Under the pieces are notes generated by a model. The model saw only the letters and a program-made list of their open reading frames with translations. It searched no databases and was not told the origin of the DNA. This document shows positions 46,331-58,439 of a stretch of DNA of 64,000 nt, piece by piece (within the stretch, counting starts at the first letter, position 1; each line of letters starts with the position of its first letter). The DNA is from Riptortus pedestris (Eukaryota; Arthropoda; Insecta; Hemiptera; Alydidae), in contig CM032230.1 in assembly GCA_019009955.1 (NCBI GenBank), forward strand, positions 19,565,001 through 19,629,000. Reading direction: 5' to 3'. Position numbers and translations under genes: made by a program.

Positions 46331-46454
46331 TCTCTTACTCTCTTTTAAAAGTGGGGTTCTTCTTGGTCGATGTTCAATGCATCCAGAAGCTCCGTAGGTG
46401 TAGAGGTTTCAGGCTGTCATCCTCTTATCGTGCATCTTCCACCACCTTGGCCCA

Positions 46455-47645
46455 AAAATACTTTAACAACAAGTACAATAGTAAATACCTTAACAACAAG
46501 TAATAATAACAAATATCTTAACGAATTACTTGTCGACGGGTCTAGTAGGGGTTCGACCCTCTGTCGGCTTCTTTGATGTATCTCGCACTTCCCCAAATAC
46601 GCGACTCTCTCTCTCTCTGAAGGATTATTCATGTATTTAATTTTCGCAACACTAACAAATATCTTAACAAGTAATAATAACAAATACCTTAACAAGTAAC
46701 AATAAAAAATACCTTAACAACAAGTAATAATAATAACAAATACCTTAACAACAAGTAATAATAACATATACCTTAGCAAGTAACAATAAAAATACCTTAA
46801 CAACAAGTAATAACAACAAATACCTTAACTCCAAGTAATAATAACAAATACCTTAACAACAAGTAATAATAACAAATATCTTAACAAGTAACAATACCAA
46901 ATACCTTAACAACAAGTAATATTAACAAATACCTTAACATCTAGTAATAATAACAAATACCTTAGCAAGAAACAATAAAAAATACCTTAACAACAAGTAA
47001 TAATAACAAATACATTAACAACAAGTAATAATAATAACAAATACCTTAACAACAAGTAATAATAACAAATACATTAACAACAAGTAATAATAATAACAAA
47101 TACCTTAACAACAAGTAATAATAACAAACATCTTAACAAGTTACAATAACAAATACCTTAACAACAAGTAATAATAATAACAAATACCTTAACAACAAGT
47201 AATAATAACAAATACCTTAACAGCAAGTAATAATAACAAACATCTTAACAAGTTACAATAACAAATACCTTAACAAGTAATAATAATAACAAATAGCTTA
47301 ACAACAAGTAATAATAACAAATACCTTAACAGCAAGTAATAATAATAACAAATACCTTAACAACAAGTAATAATAACAATCATCTTAACAAGTTACAATA
47401 ACAAATACCTTAACAACAAGTAATAATAATAACAAATACCTTAACAACAAGTAATAATAACAAACATCTTAACAAGTTACAATAACAAATACCTTAACAA
47501 CAAGTAATAATAATAACAAATACCTTAACAGCAAGTAATAATAATAACAAATACCTTAACAACAAGTAATAATAACAATCATCTTAACAAGTTACAATAA
47601 CAAATACCTTAACAACAAGTAATAATAACAAATAACTTAGCAATA
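46455..47645. repeat. 28/31-bp AT-rich tandem array
   Basis: The unit is TACCTTAACAACAAGTAATA plus ATAACAAA (28 bp), with 31-bp variants that carry an extra TAA. A recurring variant, CATCTTAACAAGTTACAATAA, marks a higher-order pattern. About 40 units. It is interrupted at 46507-46651 by an LTR fragment. Confidence 0.93.
46520..46651 (-). repeat. LTR 5'-end fragment, related to the solo LTR at 11231-11921
   Basis: It shares CTGTCGGC, CCAAATACGCG, a CT run and GAAG(A/G)ATTATTCAT then TATTTAATTTTCGCAACA with 11790-11921. On the minus strand this is the first 95-130 bp of the LTR, starting TGTTGCG. It is embedded in the tandem array. Confidence 0.75.
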
Positions 47646-47653
47646 ATACCAAA

Positions 47654-48896
47654 GTGTGTGTGGTACTTGTGTATTATATCCACCACATTTTACTTCCACT
47701 AGTTCCACGCTAGAATGCGCTACTGTTTTAAGTAGTACGATTCATTGCCCGCAAGGGAGGTTATACTTACCTTATAACCTTCTACGGAATTATAATGATA
47801 AATAAAAGAAAACACAATTTTTAAAAATAAAACATTTTATTAACATTTAAGAAGAAAATGTTTGGAAATGAAATTTAAAATGGACTCAAATCTGTCTCCA
47901 TTTCCTTTCCCATGGTGCTGTCACCATATGAATTCCACCAAATACGATTCCAGATGATGCCTGGCTGTCCCAAGATGTTTTTTATTTCGCCACTTTGAAC
48001 TTCCCCACATTCTTTCCACTGTCTGAGTATGTGCTCCAGTGTTGGGGTCAATAAAATTATATTTATGATTGACTTTCGCATGTTTGAAGCCTTGTGTTTG
48101 TAATATGTCCGTTTGGTAGCCTTTCCAGCAATCAGAATATATTGTACTACCATCTGTAATATTCTGAATTAATTTCTCTAAAAGAGTAGTGGCATTTCTG
48201 TTAGGAACAGTCACGATAAACGAATCTTTTGTCTCTCGACAAATTCCTCCAAATACCTACTGTTGGGGTAAAATTCGTCCACAATTATTTTTTCTTCGAG
48301 TAAATAGACTCTCATCTATTTCGACAATGCAGTTTGGTCTACCTATCTTCTTTTGAGGTTGGCTTTCCATATCTAAGAGACACAACTCCCTCATATAACT
48401 TTTCCAATCAATAGCAGTCTTATTTGAAATTTTGAGTTCTTTTTTGCAGAAATTGACAGATGTCAATTCTTCGCACCAGCAGTACATGAACTTCAATGAA
48501 TTACAAAATGTAATTTTACTTCCTTCGAACCAAGTGCCAATGCGAACGCCCACTTGCTCACCACACTTTCTAACATTACACTTCCAAAAAATACTTTTTT
48601 TTCCAATATAAAGTTTCATACAATGAGAATTACAACACTTTCTTCTGATTGCCAAAATATTCCTCTCCTGTAAATATTTCACAGCGTCTTCTTCAGTCAT
48701 TGGCAAATCCCAAAGAGGCATTTTTAAACTATTAACAAACACTAAACAGCAAACTCAAATAAACCGGAAACGCAACTCTAACAAAAGATAACCTCATTAG
48801 CCTGGGAGAGCTAGCGTCGCACTTCAGTAGCGCACTCTAGCGTGGAACTAGTGGAATTAAAATGTGGTGGATATAATACACAAGTACCGTGTGTGT
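47654..48896 (-). mobile_element. Merlin DNA transposon with 8-bp target duplication
   Basis: Terminal inverted repeats of 64 bp (47662-47725 and 48825-48888) agree at 62 positions, beginning GGTACTTGTGTATTATATCC. They are flanked by GTGTGTGT on both sides (47654-47661 and 48889-48896); Merlin elements typically make 8-9-bp duplications. The 1227-bp interior carries one transposase frame on the minus strand. Structure and family agree fully; only two stop codons in the gene prevent full activity. Confidence 0.95.
47840..48742 (-). pseudogene. Merlin (IS1016/ISXO2-like) DDE transposase with two stops
   Basis: A 300-position frame from ATG 48742 to TAA 47840-47842, interrupted only by TAG at 48257-48259 and TGA at 47921-47923. 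An N-terminal Cys-rich region (C-C-N-S-H-C and C-N-V-R-K-C) suits a zinc-binding DNA-contact domain. The catalytic residues are visible: D in E-I-D-E-S (about residue 143), D in I-Y-S-D-C-W, and E in T-V-E-R-M-W. The first stop lies where relatives have Trp before V-F-G-G; the second follows E-F-I-W. Both are explained by single transitions (TGG to TAG; CGA to TGA). Confidence 0.93.
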
Positions 48897-50930
48897 AGTT
48901 GGCGGATGATTAATCTATATACCTACACACACCATGCCTACTGCACCCATCAACCAGTCTTCTCACTCCTGTAATCCGCTCAGTTCATATGCCCTTGTGC
49001 ACTGTTTTCTATAATTTACCAAACTTTGTATTTTTATGTATTATTCAAAGTAAACCTTTTTAAAAAGAGGTTTTTTGCGAAAGCACATTTAACTCCCGAA
49101 ATCCGTGATTAGTTTATTAGGAAAACTTTTACCAATGCAGCAGTGGGGGACGAGTGAAGCTGCCTTTGTTAGTTATATGTTTCAATTAGTTTTCTTAAAA
49201 TATTATTATTTATTTGAGATGCCGCTACAATGGCGATTCATCTTTTAACATGTTTGAATAAAAATCAAGATTTCTTAAAAGGCGTGCTCGTCAGTGTCAG
49301 TGACCTCCCTATCGGTGGCTGATAACAGGTAAGCCATAAAGCTCAGACGGAGGGAACAGTCACACGGCTTCCTCTCTCCATCTCTTTTCACTCTTATTGT
49401 TGAAATTTCACATTCTGTGTAGATTTCGTTGGGTGTTTTATGTATAACATTAAACAAAAGGAAATATCGGTGTTCTGTTTACTCTACTCCTCCTCAAAAC
49501 AGTTGTTATTAACTGAACCAGGTTGAAATTCTTGTCTCATTGAAATCTCTAAAAGGCTATACACTAACGGGATTGCTTGTGATTATTATTTTGTGACAGG
49601 GAGATAGTTGAATAGCACTAGTGATAACAGGTATAGGGCATTGTTTGTATCCTGTGAGACCAAGAACTTTGAAGGAAAACAGGAAAGCCCGTAATAGCTA
49701 TATAATTGAATCATAGTTCCCCTAAATCTGAGTATAGAACATCCGGAGCAGGCTAGGATGATACACAGCTATTCATTGAATTGAGACTAAAACTGAGTAA
49801 TTCAATTACTAATGATTCACTCCAAACTACACTCTTGTCATCTCTAGTCCTAATTCTACTAGGAACTTTATTAACTTTGACCAATGTGTCCATTCATAGG
49901 AATCAATTAGGTGCCCAAGTGGGGAATTTTTATTTGTTAATTTTATCCAAGAACACGCAGCAAGTTCTGTAGTACACGGGAAGAGCCAACTTATCTCAGC
50001 AGTACAACCTTGCAGAGTAGCCCTCACAAAAGTGTATTCCAGTATTATAATTTCCCATGACTTGACTGAACATAATGCTATTACTCACTCTCATAATGTA
50101 GGAAAACCTAGAAACCATAGGCATCATTTCTTATCACCAGAAACATTTTTAAATTTATTTATAATCCATCAGTTTACAGGATAAACCCATACTGATGGGG
50201 TGTCGGTTACATTATGCATTACAAAACATGATCCTATTACTTGGGGTACAAACAAAACACATTAGAAATTATACAGAAATAGTAGCAATTAAATATGATA
50301 AAAAATTGAGAATAAAGTAAAATTAATTGTTTTACAAAACAAATAAAGATAAAATAAAGCAATAAAGAAAGACAACATAGGGATTAAATAATCTTACAGT
50401 CTCCAACTCAAAAACAAAAATTAGAACGAAGTCATACCAAAATAATTTAAGTATTTTAGATAACGGAATATATGTGCTTATACTTTAATATAGCAAAATA
50501 GGAATTACAAACTATGTATAAGAATATATTGATTGGTCTTCTGTACAAATACATAATAATGTTACAATATCAATAGAATTAAACAAATATTTTTGAATGA
50601 AATATGTTCTGAAGTAATTATTTATTTGGCATTCAAGGAGAAACATTTTTAAATATATCTGAGACTTGGCTAATAAGCTTCAACTTTAGGTCTCTTCTGT
50701 TATAATAGCTGGTAAATAAATACTGAAAGCTACATTTTTTAACTGCTGTGTATGTATATCCCATTTCTAGAAATGTGGCATAGAGCCACCACGAGGTTAA
50801 CCAATCTAACCATGAGGTTAACCAATCTAACCACTGATAGAGAGTTTATGATTTCATATTTATTTTTAGCTGGTGGTGAGGGTGATGAATGGTTAATCAC
50901 AAAACTTTTTTATGGCTCCTCACAATTTTA
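48897..50930. other. No gene recognised
   Basis: AT-rich sequence; the longest open frames (60-66 codons) lack motifs. No shared repeat family is visible. Confidence 0.45.
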
Positions 50931-50942
50931 TTTCTTATAAAC

Positions 50943-50986
50943 GCTGAGCACTTTCGGGGACTAAATGCCCCATCCTCAGAGCTACA
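50943..50986 (-). ncRNA. Hammerhead-ribozyme-like motif (Penelope-type), candidate
   Basis: On the minus strand: CTGAGGA, T, GGGG-CATTTAGT-CCCC, GAAA. This is the conserved hammerhead core CUGANGA, stem II and GAAA, with one base between GA and stem II, as I recall for ribozymes in Penelope-like element repeats. Stem III is very short and stem I was not resolved, so activity is open. Confidence 0.45.
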
Positions 50987-50999
50987 AAACAGTGTAACA

Positions 51000-51639
51000 C
51001 CATAATTAAGGAGTCTAAAAATCAGTTCTTAAAAATGTTTTACATAGTTGGTCATATAACAAAGTCTATAACATTATAAAATTTTACAATAATAACACCT
51101 ATATTCAAAAACACAAGTACAATTAAAATATAACAAATTAATAATTACTATTTAAACATTAAAATAACATTATAAGCAAAATTACCGTCAGAGCGAGCGT
51201 AGGGCGATCCTTTAGACTTGCTACACGGCTTAACCCTGCCGATGCACTGAGGCCAAGGGGATCGTTCCAAGCCGCTAGGGAAGGGCAGAGAGTTTATGAC
51301 TTAGTTTACTGACCGGTGGAGCAGGAATTATGTACACTTAGTAGCACATGCTCCTCCTCTTCCATATGCTTATGTGATATCTTATAATTCCTCCTTGAAT
51401 ATGAAATACAAAATGCACACGTGCTTGAGTAAAAGCTGCTCTAGCACATTCCTTACAAATCGTAGAGCCTACAAATTAGGATCTGATTTATGCAACGACA
51501 AAGTGTCAATCCATGGCACCAGTTGGTGACTTCCTCAAGTGTCATATTTTTATGAAAAAAACAAGAACTATTTTTGGGACATAGACCATGTCGGCCGCCA
51601 TATTCTGTCTCTATCTCCCATTTTTTTTTGTTTAACTTG
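51000..51639. other. No gene recognised
   Basis: It may be the body of a Penelope-related repeat, because it follows the ribozyme-like motif. No reverse transcriptase or GIY-YIG motif is visible. Confidence 0.35.
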
Positions 51640-51712
51640 AATAAAGGGTGTTAACCTGTAGATAACCCGCCCAATTAGCCTTAGTTGCGAAAGTGGACGT
51701 TAATAAATAATT
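51640..51712 (+). mobile_element. tRNA-derived SINE, 3' part
   Basis: GTTAACCTGTAGATAACCCG, then CCAATTAGCCTTAGTTGCGA and the GTGGACGTTAATAAATAAT tail. It is tail-to-tail with the next copy, and the tRNA head is absent. Confidence 0.8.
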
Positions 51713-51907
51713 TATTTTATTTATTAACGTCCACCTTTGGCTAATCTACAGGTTACCACTCTTTCCTAGACAGGGAGGGACTAAGGATTTTATTTAGTGA
51801 ATTCCGTCACTAAATAAACTCCTATTTCCCAGGGAATCGAACTGGCCACTCTAGGTTTACCATGTGAGATTAAGGTCGACGCTTTTACTCACAACGCTAA
51901 CCCCAAT
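51713..51907 (-). mobile_element. tRNA-derived SINE
   Basis: Tail TTATTTATTAACGTCCAC at the left, body CTACAGGTTACCACTC, B-box region GAATCGAACTGGCC (plus-strand reading), head to about 51907. With the preceding copy it forms an inverted repeat around the shared tails. Confidence 0.83.
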
Positions 51908-54755
51908 AACTAATTTAACTTGTATAGATATTTATTTAATTTTATTTATTTATTTAACCTCTTCAGGTTCAGAAACAGTTGGAGCCATTTTGTAGGTTCT
52001 ACAATAATTGGGATAAAAATAGCTTGCCATTGAAGGTCTATCAGTAGAAATTGTAAGGCTTTCTCGAGAGATGCCTCAAACACAGTGCTCCCTATGGTCC
52101 ATAGTATATATATGTATGCAGAACGAAGGAAACGATAAAAGCAAAAACTTTGCTTCATAGAATTATCAATTAATTACAAAAATGAGAAATGATATAGGTT
52201 AGTTTAAAGACTGTGGCATCACCCCAAATCAGCTGGCGAAGCTTGTAAATAAGTGAGGTTATTTACTTGGGGGATATAGTCAAGAGTTTGGTTCGTCAGT
52301 CTAATGTGTATGAAGGATGAAGATACAGTAGTTTGTTTCTGGGCCACTGTAGTTTATTTGAAATATTTATAACATCCGTTTTTTAAAAATTTCTTAAGCT
52401 CTTTAACAACAGCTCTACTACCCTCCGTTGCTCCAGGATATGGGAATACTAAAAGCATTTGTTATGGATATTTTGTGGATAGTGCCACAATATTTTTACA
52501 TTTCCCGTCTCCTGTGCAAGTATCTTTTTTCAAATGATCATGGACCATGTAATTAATAATAGAAGAAAGCATCCTGTATTCCGAAGTAAAGTATAACATA
52601 CCGTATTAACGGAGCATTGCTAATATATACCAGAAATAACTGGGTACATTTCCTCAATATTCATCCTTTTAAATTATTTATTTATGGGACTTAAACAATT
52701 CCATATTTCTGAGAATAATACTACATTACGAAAAGTTTAACCATCAAACTTGGTGCAACTGATCGTTGTCGTATCAACATTAATGAAACACGGGACAAAT
52801 GACGAGGTAGACACATAAAAGACTGAGGCCGTGGGGGAGCCTTCATGATCAATCAACGGCTAACCAAACAAAATAATTTATCTCCCGACCCAACATTGGT
52901 TTATCTAAGCATAAACCAGTGTGAGCTCGGGAGAAGTGGGCAGTTGACTATAACTTTATCTGTGCATTCCCAGCAAAACACGGTTGACACAAACCTGTGT
53001 ATATACTGGGAAACTAGAATTTTTCCTTTTACAATAAATTAATTTCTCCTCACTTCAAATCCTGCTAGTAATAAGAACCAACAGTTTTGTGGACTGCTAG
53101 AAAATTAGAAGAACGTATCAGTAACATAATTGAAACTGTCCCAAGAGCACAATTATGATAGCTGAAGTTCATGCTGGTTTGTGGGAATGAAATGGACACA
53201 GTTTACAAAGCCAAATAAATTATTAACCATGTGTGAGTCGTAGATCAGAAATACAGGATAAGGATACTATTTTGTTGCAGATTGGTTCCTCTTTGATTAA
53301 AACCAATCAATCTTTACTAAATATGTTATATAAATTCAACTTGAATTGGTTAAATCCTGATTTTGAATCTGAATTATCTACAATAGACCATGATGCGGTT
53401 AAAAAAAATTTTAATCTTAATTGAAGAATTTTTGTTGTATCCAATTATTTAAAGAATAATTGGAGAGCATAATCGTCTGGGGGTGCATGCCCATCTTGAA
53501 GAATGTTTCCAAAATGAAATTCTTCATAAGCTATTTATAAAACTCTGTCTCCACTCATATTTTATTGTCCTCTGCCAATTCTTGCTATAAAATTCGAATA
53601 GAATAAGTTTATATAGTTTATTTTCAGTCGCCACTTTTCAGGAGCCCCAATAGCTCCCAAAAAGGTGTTTATGTTGTAAAGAAAAAGTTCTAGAAGTGAA
53701 TATAAACTATTTTTCTACCATTACAACTAAGAGGAAAGGTCTGTTTCTGAAGATGAGCAAAGAAAGAGCCTTGCAGGGAAAAGAATTCTGAGCCGCCATG
53801 TTTACCAAAACTTAACTTGCATTTTCAGTCTATTGGATGCTTGCTGCATTCTAACATCAATATGTATGGTTCTTGTTATGTACATCATCAGTTTGTCTCA
53901 AACAGGTAGACAATTTTAATAATTGGTTTTGCACTAGATGATGATCAGTGCTACTGTACTTGTAAAAATAGTTTGCTGTAGCAAATGACTGGAAGCTAAA
54001 AGAGCATTTAGAAGAATTGGCTACTTCTAAAATTTTTACTATGCATGATGATCTAATTAAGTTTGTATTTACCCTAATGTTGTATTATTAATTTTGTAAA
54101 AAGTATTCTATAGAAGTGAGAGTTACCCAGAAAACCCAAAACCAGTCAATCTAGACACGGAGCCTGCTGTGTACAGCAGCGAAGAGAAAGGTCTCAGGTC
54201 AAGGTCGGGTGTCTTAGGCAACAATAGTGATGCTTTTCATAGTCCTAAACAAGACTATTGATACTGACTGATTTGGACGATCAAGAGCCTTCACGGAAAA
54301 CGGGGCGAGACCAGTACCATGGATCACAGGATTGTCTTGCAGAATCTAGAAAAGCTTGACTTTTTCCAGTAGTGGGTGATGAGAGCCGATGAACATCACT
54401 TGGGAGGAGATCGAGTTGCAAAACTTCTTGGGGTTGTGATAAGGACAGCATTGCTTATCGATGTACTTTCTGGATACATATTCTGGACCTGGTTCTCTTC
54501 CTGCTGATAGGAGAAGACCTGATGACAGTTTATCAAATGCAGGTTCTCATTATACTGGTCCTAGTACAGGCAGCCCGCAAGGACGCTATTGTGTTAAATG
54601 GTGTGTCTTCCCTGGTACTGTAAACTGTGAAGCAAAACAAAGAAAATCTAACACCGTTGCCAAGCCCTCCTCTTCCAGCTGAGTAGGAGCTACCCATCAG
54701 TTCCCTACTTGGGAGGAAGTTCGTCTCTATGCTTGATCCAGCATTCCAAGCTGTT
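51908..54755. other. No gene recognised
   Basis: Several open frames of 60-75 codons, none with a motif that I recognise. The region is less repetitive than the rest and could be unique intronic or intergenic DNA. Confidence 0.45.
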
Positions 54756-54870
54756 AGCAAATTTCCCTTAAGGGGAATCAGCTAATGACGTCCTACTCAT
54801 GCCGCGAGTTTCGAAAACTTTCTTCAAATGTCCATCGATCCTACCCAGATGTCGAAAATGAGGTCCGTTC

Positions 54871-54940
<70 letters not shown>

Positions 54941-55421
54941 CTGTTAACGCTCTAGCGGTCGCAATTTTTGTTTGATCGTTACCAAACTCGGAATTTAATC
55001 GTTTTATGTAAAAAGGAAGATCAAGCTCGTTAATGGCTGAAATCGGACAGTGGGAGGGGGGGTTTAGAGTGGGGGATTATGAAAATTCAAAATATCTCCG
55101 TTATTATGTGTCGGATCGAAAAATTGTATAGAATCAATCTTATTGCAAATTACATTTACTATAAATATTGTTCTATACATTTATTCTGTATCTTGAATAT
55201 TAACCGAGATATTTGCATTTGTATTCAGTGTGTGGTCGGCAGGAGTCGGCTATGTTCGGGACTTTTCGCCGAGAGCTCTGGCGGCCGTTTCCGTAACTAT
55301 TCGTCCCTCGTGAATAGGTTTCGAGATCCCTTACTACTACAGTTGTTATTGGGCAGATTTCTCTACTGTAAAACTTCACGTGGGAAATCTACTTAGTTTA
55401 CGCAGCCCCTGCGTGACGGAC
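54756..55421 (+). mobile_element. HINE copy, full structure
   Basis: 5' end AGCAAATTTCCCTTAAGGGG, TA core of about 65 bp, the short-variant 3' module with GTGTGGTCGGCAGGAGTCGG, 3' motif GGGAAATCTACTTAG and GCAGCCCCTGCGTGACGGAC. Confidence 0.92.
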
Positions 55422-55772
55422 TTTTTTATTTTAATATTATTATTATTTCTTTCTACTTCTCCACATCGTAGTGTGCTTTGAACGATTGGTATTGCTGGGA
55501 AAATGAAGATAATGGACTCGCTGGATTTCCAATGCTTTTAATTTTTCACTGTAACTCGTTAAGACAGTTTATTTGATGGCCTTATGTGTTGTCCAGTCCT
55601 GAGTTGTCCAAAAATCCTCGTAATCTGCATCAGAGATTATTTTTCTGAAATGAGAGACCCAGTTTAAATTAGAGCTTCGGTCCCGCTGGCCAATTTTTAA
55701 AAGTCGGGAGAAGCAGCACTTTTGAATTCTGAAGTCGTTCATTTCAACAAGTTTAAAAAAACACTGGAGCGC

Positions 55773-55775
<3 letters not shown>
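55422..55775. other. No gene recognised
   Basis: Moderately GC-balanced spacer without open frames or repeats shared in the window. Confidence 0.45.
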
Positions 55776-55778
<3 letters not shown>

Positions 55779-55852
<74 letters not shown>

Positions 55853-56175
55853 AAATTGTGTTGATGTTTTCGACCAGGTTATATTTATTTATATATGATG
55901 TTGTTATTGTTTCTTGGAGTTTTGGTCAGTGTTTAAGTATCTTTAGTCTTGGTAAGTAGAAATTACAAACACCATCTGTTACACTCTAGTTTAATAACAA
56001 TGTACAATATTAAGTACCTATATAAGCAATAGCCGTACCTTAATAAGCAATAAGCAGTACCTTAATTATACAGCCCTGAAGAAGAGAAAATAAATATTGG
56101 CATAAACTAAGAATTTTTCACCAACAGTAACCAAAACTGCAAGAAACAATAACAACACTATATATATATAAATTT
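55779..56175. repeat. (TA)n tract followed by a foldback repeat
   Basis: After TA (55779-55846) come TATGATGTTGTTATTGTTTC and TTGGAGTTTTGGTCAG (about 55896-55930). Their inverted partners CCAAAACTGCAAGAAACAAT and AACAACACTATATATA lie at about 56130-56170. CCTGAAGAAGAGAAAATAAA at 56074 matches the repeat at 58440-58745. I take it as an inverted-repeat unit of a Penelope-like or similar family. Confidence 0.6.
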
Positions 56176-56486
56176 TGAACGGACATCATTGTCATTGTCA
56201 ATTGGTCATGCATAATGTTCCTGTAACAACTTCACATTCAATGATTCGCTTCTAGGTGCAACTTAACCAATTTAAAAACGCATAATTTAATTAACTTCTT
56301 ATGTTTTCTAACTTTGAAAAGTTGCACTGGTGAATTTTTAATGATAACAAATATTAATAAAACGTCAATTTAATTACTACTATGAAAGACACATCCTGCA
56401 ATTCTCAAAGCTTCCTTAACAGTACAATATTCGGAATGGTTAGCAATAAGACCTGAATTAGAATGGAAGTAGCCGTTCAGGCTTTT

Positions 56487-56900
56487 AACAAAATTCCCTT
56501 AAGGGAACGATCCGGCTTTCGAGGTTGTACTTACTATATCAACAAATTCCTTCAAAGGCTCATTCCTCCTAACTAGCAGATGACGACAATGAAGTCTGTT
56601 AAAAATGATATTTATATTTGTCTGTTAACGGCCTAGCGGTCGCAATGAAATTTAAACGAAAAAAAATATTATCTTTCCGTTAAATAAATAATGTGCAATA
56701 TTTTCCAACCCTCAGTAACTCCCCTACTTTCAGGAGTTTCAAAGCAGATATGAGCGAATATATAATGAAACGTCTTATTCCAAGCGTAAATACCCAAAAT
56801 TGTTAGGATCAGTCGGGCGATTTACCAGAAGAGATGCAGCCAATTCTACTCATGGGATTATTATATGGTAATTAGAGCTGAGGTGAGATAATTATTGTAC
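56487..56900 (+). mobile_element. HINE copy, strongly diverged
   Basis: AACAAAATTCCCTTAAGGGA, then TTCGAGGTTGTACTTACTAT and a degraded block before TTTGTCTGTTAACGGCCTAG. The TA core has nearly vanished. The 3' limit is uncertain. Confidence 0.65.
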
Positions 56901-56931
56901 CAAGTTCTATTGCTTGCAAAATTAAACTTTT

Positions 56932-57561
56932 AGTAGATTTCCCTTAAGTGAAATTAGCTATTGAGTTCGTACTCATGACGCGATTTTCGAAATTTTTCTT
57001 CAAATGTCCATTGATCCTACCCAGGAGATGACGAAAATGAGGTCCGTTCAAAACTATATATATATATATATATATAGTTTTGAATCATATAGTTGTCTGT
57101 TACCAGTCTATCGGTCGCAATTTTTGTCTTATCGTTACCAAAATTGATATATTATCGTTTTATATAAAATGAAAGATCAAGTTCGTTAAAGGCTGAAATC
57201 GGGATGGGGGGGGGGGATATAGGGGTAGAATTTCTAAAATTCTTAATACCTCCGTTAATATGCGTCGGATCGAAAAATTGTATAGAACCGACCTTATTGC
57301 AAATGTAATGTTCTATAGTTTCTATAATTATGTACATTTCTTCACTATCTTGATTATTAATCTGAGATATTGGCATTTTTTAGTTTTCGGTCTTCAGTAA
57401 ACCCCTACTCATATCATATTAACAATATTCTATTATGTTATGAAGCACTTTATTCGAAGCTTAAATACCAAATATTGTTCTCATTAAACTTTTAAGTTTT
57501 GAAATAAATGCAAATGCACGTTGGAAATCTCCTTAGTTAACGCAGCCACTGCGTGACGGAC
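56932..57561 (+). mobile_element. HINE copy, full structure
   Basis: 5' end AGTAGATTTCCCTTAAGTGA, short TA core, G-run at 57207-57216, long-variant 3' module, and 3' end TTGGAAATCTCCTTAG with GCAGCCACTGCGTGACGGAC. Confidence 0.9.
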
Positions 57562-57790
57562 TTTTGTATACGTGTATGTTTATTAAATATAAAGTTGCGG
57601 AAGGTCAATAGATGAAACACAAATGAAATATCATCTATAAACGGAAGTGAACGTTATTTATCACCACCTAAATAAATAGATGCCAAATATTTAATGTTTT
57701 TTTTCCCTTCATCATATCCTTACGCCTTTTTATCTTCAACGGAGATATGATTGCGGTCACATTCTCATGATTTGGGTTTTTATGTTTCAG

Positions 57791-57958
57791 TTCCTCCCGA
57801 CATAGTTGACTCTGAGAGCAGTTCCGATATCACAGTTTCTGAGGGTGATAACGTCACTCTGTCCTGCAGGGCTACAGGAAGGCCCGAACCTAGGATAGTC
57901 TGGAGGCGGGAAGACGGCGAACCCATCACTGCCTATTCAACAACTGGATACAAATCAG
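57791..57958 (+). CDS. Exon of a Lachesin/DIP-like immunoglobulin cell-surface protein
   Basis: A 168-nt exon lies between the acceptor TTTTTATGTTTCAG and the donor CAG|GTAATC. It is symmetric (phase 1-1), as is usual for Ig-domain exons. It encodes V-P-P-D-I-V-D-S-E, then [15 protein letters not shown] and I-V-W-R-R-E-D-G. These are the linker and first half of an Ig domain with its Cys and Trp. The V-P-P-D-I start and W-R-R-E-D-G are hallmarks of Ig2 in insect Lachesin and Dpr-interacting proteins, membrane-anchored adhesion molecules of neurons. No stop or frameshift. The flanking exons were not found within the window, so introns are long. Exact orthology is open. Confidence 0.88.
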
Positions 57959-57984
57959 GTAATCCACCCAATGCATTTAGGTTA

Positions 57985-58196
57985 TTTGTGGACGTCCACT
58001 TTTTGCAGCTCAGGCTAATTGGGGTGTTATCTACAGGTTACCACCCTTTTCTAGCCTGGGTGGCACTGAGGATTTTATTTAATGAATTCCGTCACTAAAT
58101 AAATTCCTCTGCCCAGGCGGGAATCGAACTCGCCTCCTAGGCTTACCATGTGAGATTAAAGTCAACCCTTTAACTCACTTGGCTAACCTCAGCCCT
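57985..58196 (-). mobile_element. tRNA-derived SINE close to a splice donor
   Basis: TTTGTGGACGTCCACTTTTT tail side on the left, body CTACAGGTTACCACCC, B box on the minus strand GGCGAGTTCGATTCCCGCC, and head GGGCTGAGGTTAGCCAAGTG. It starts about 27 bp after the donor of the Ig exon and is antisense to it. Confidence 0.85.
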
Positions 58197-58439
58197 GCAA
58201 TACATTTCCTCACTTTGAAGATTCCATTTCTTGCCTTTGAGAATTCGTGGCCAAGCAGTCATGCCTTGTTTGAATTTACATTAACTATCCTCAATCAATT
58301 GATTTATCAATTTAACGCGACGCTAAGTTACCTTGCCGTTTCTATTCACGTCGATCATTCTAAATTCTGAAGGTGTCATACCTTGTCGTTGGAATACAGA
58401 AATTTATCCTGCCATTGATGTTGCCTTTGGAAATTAAAC
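58197..58439. other. Intron-like spacer, no feature
   Basis: Nothing recognisable. By position it is probably intron of the Ig gene. Confidence 0.4.
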
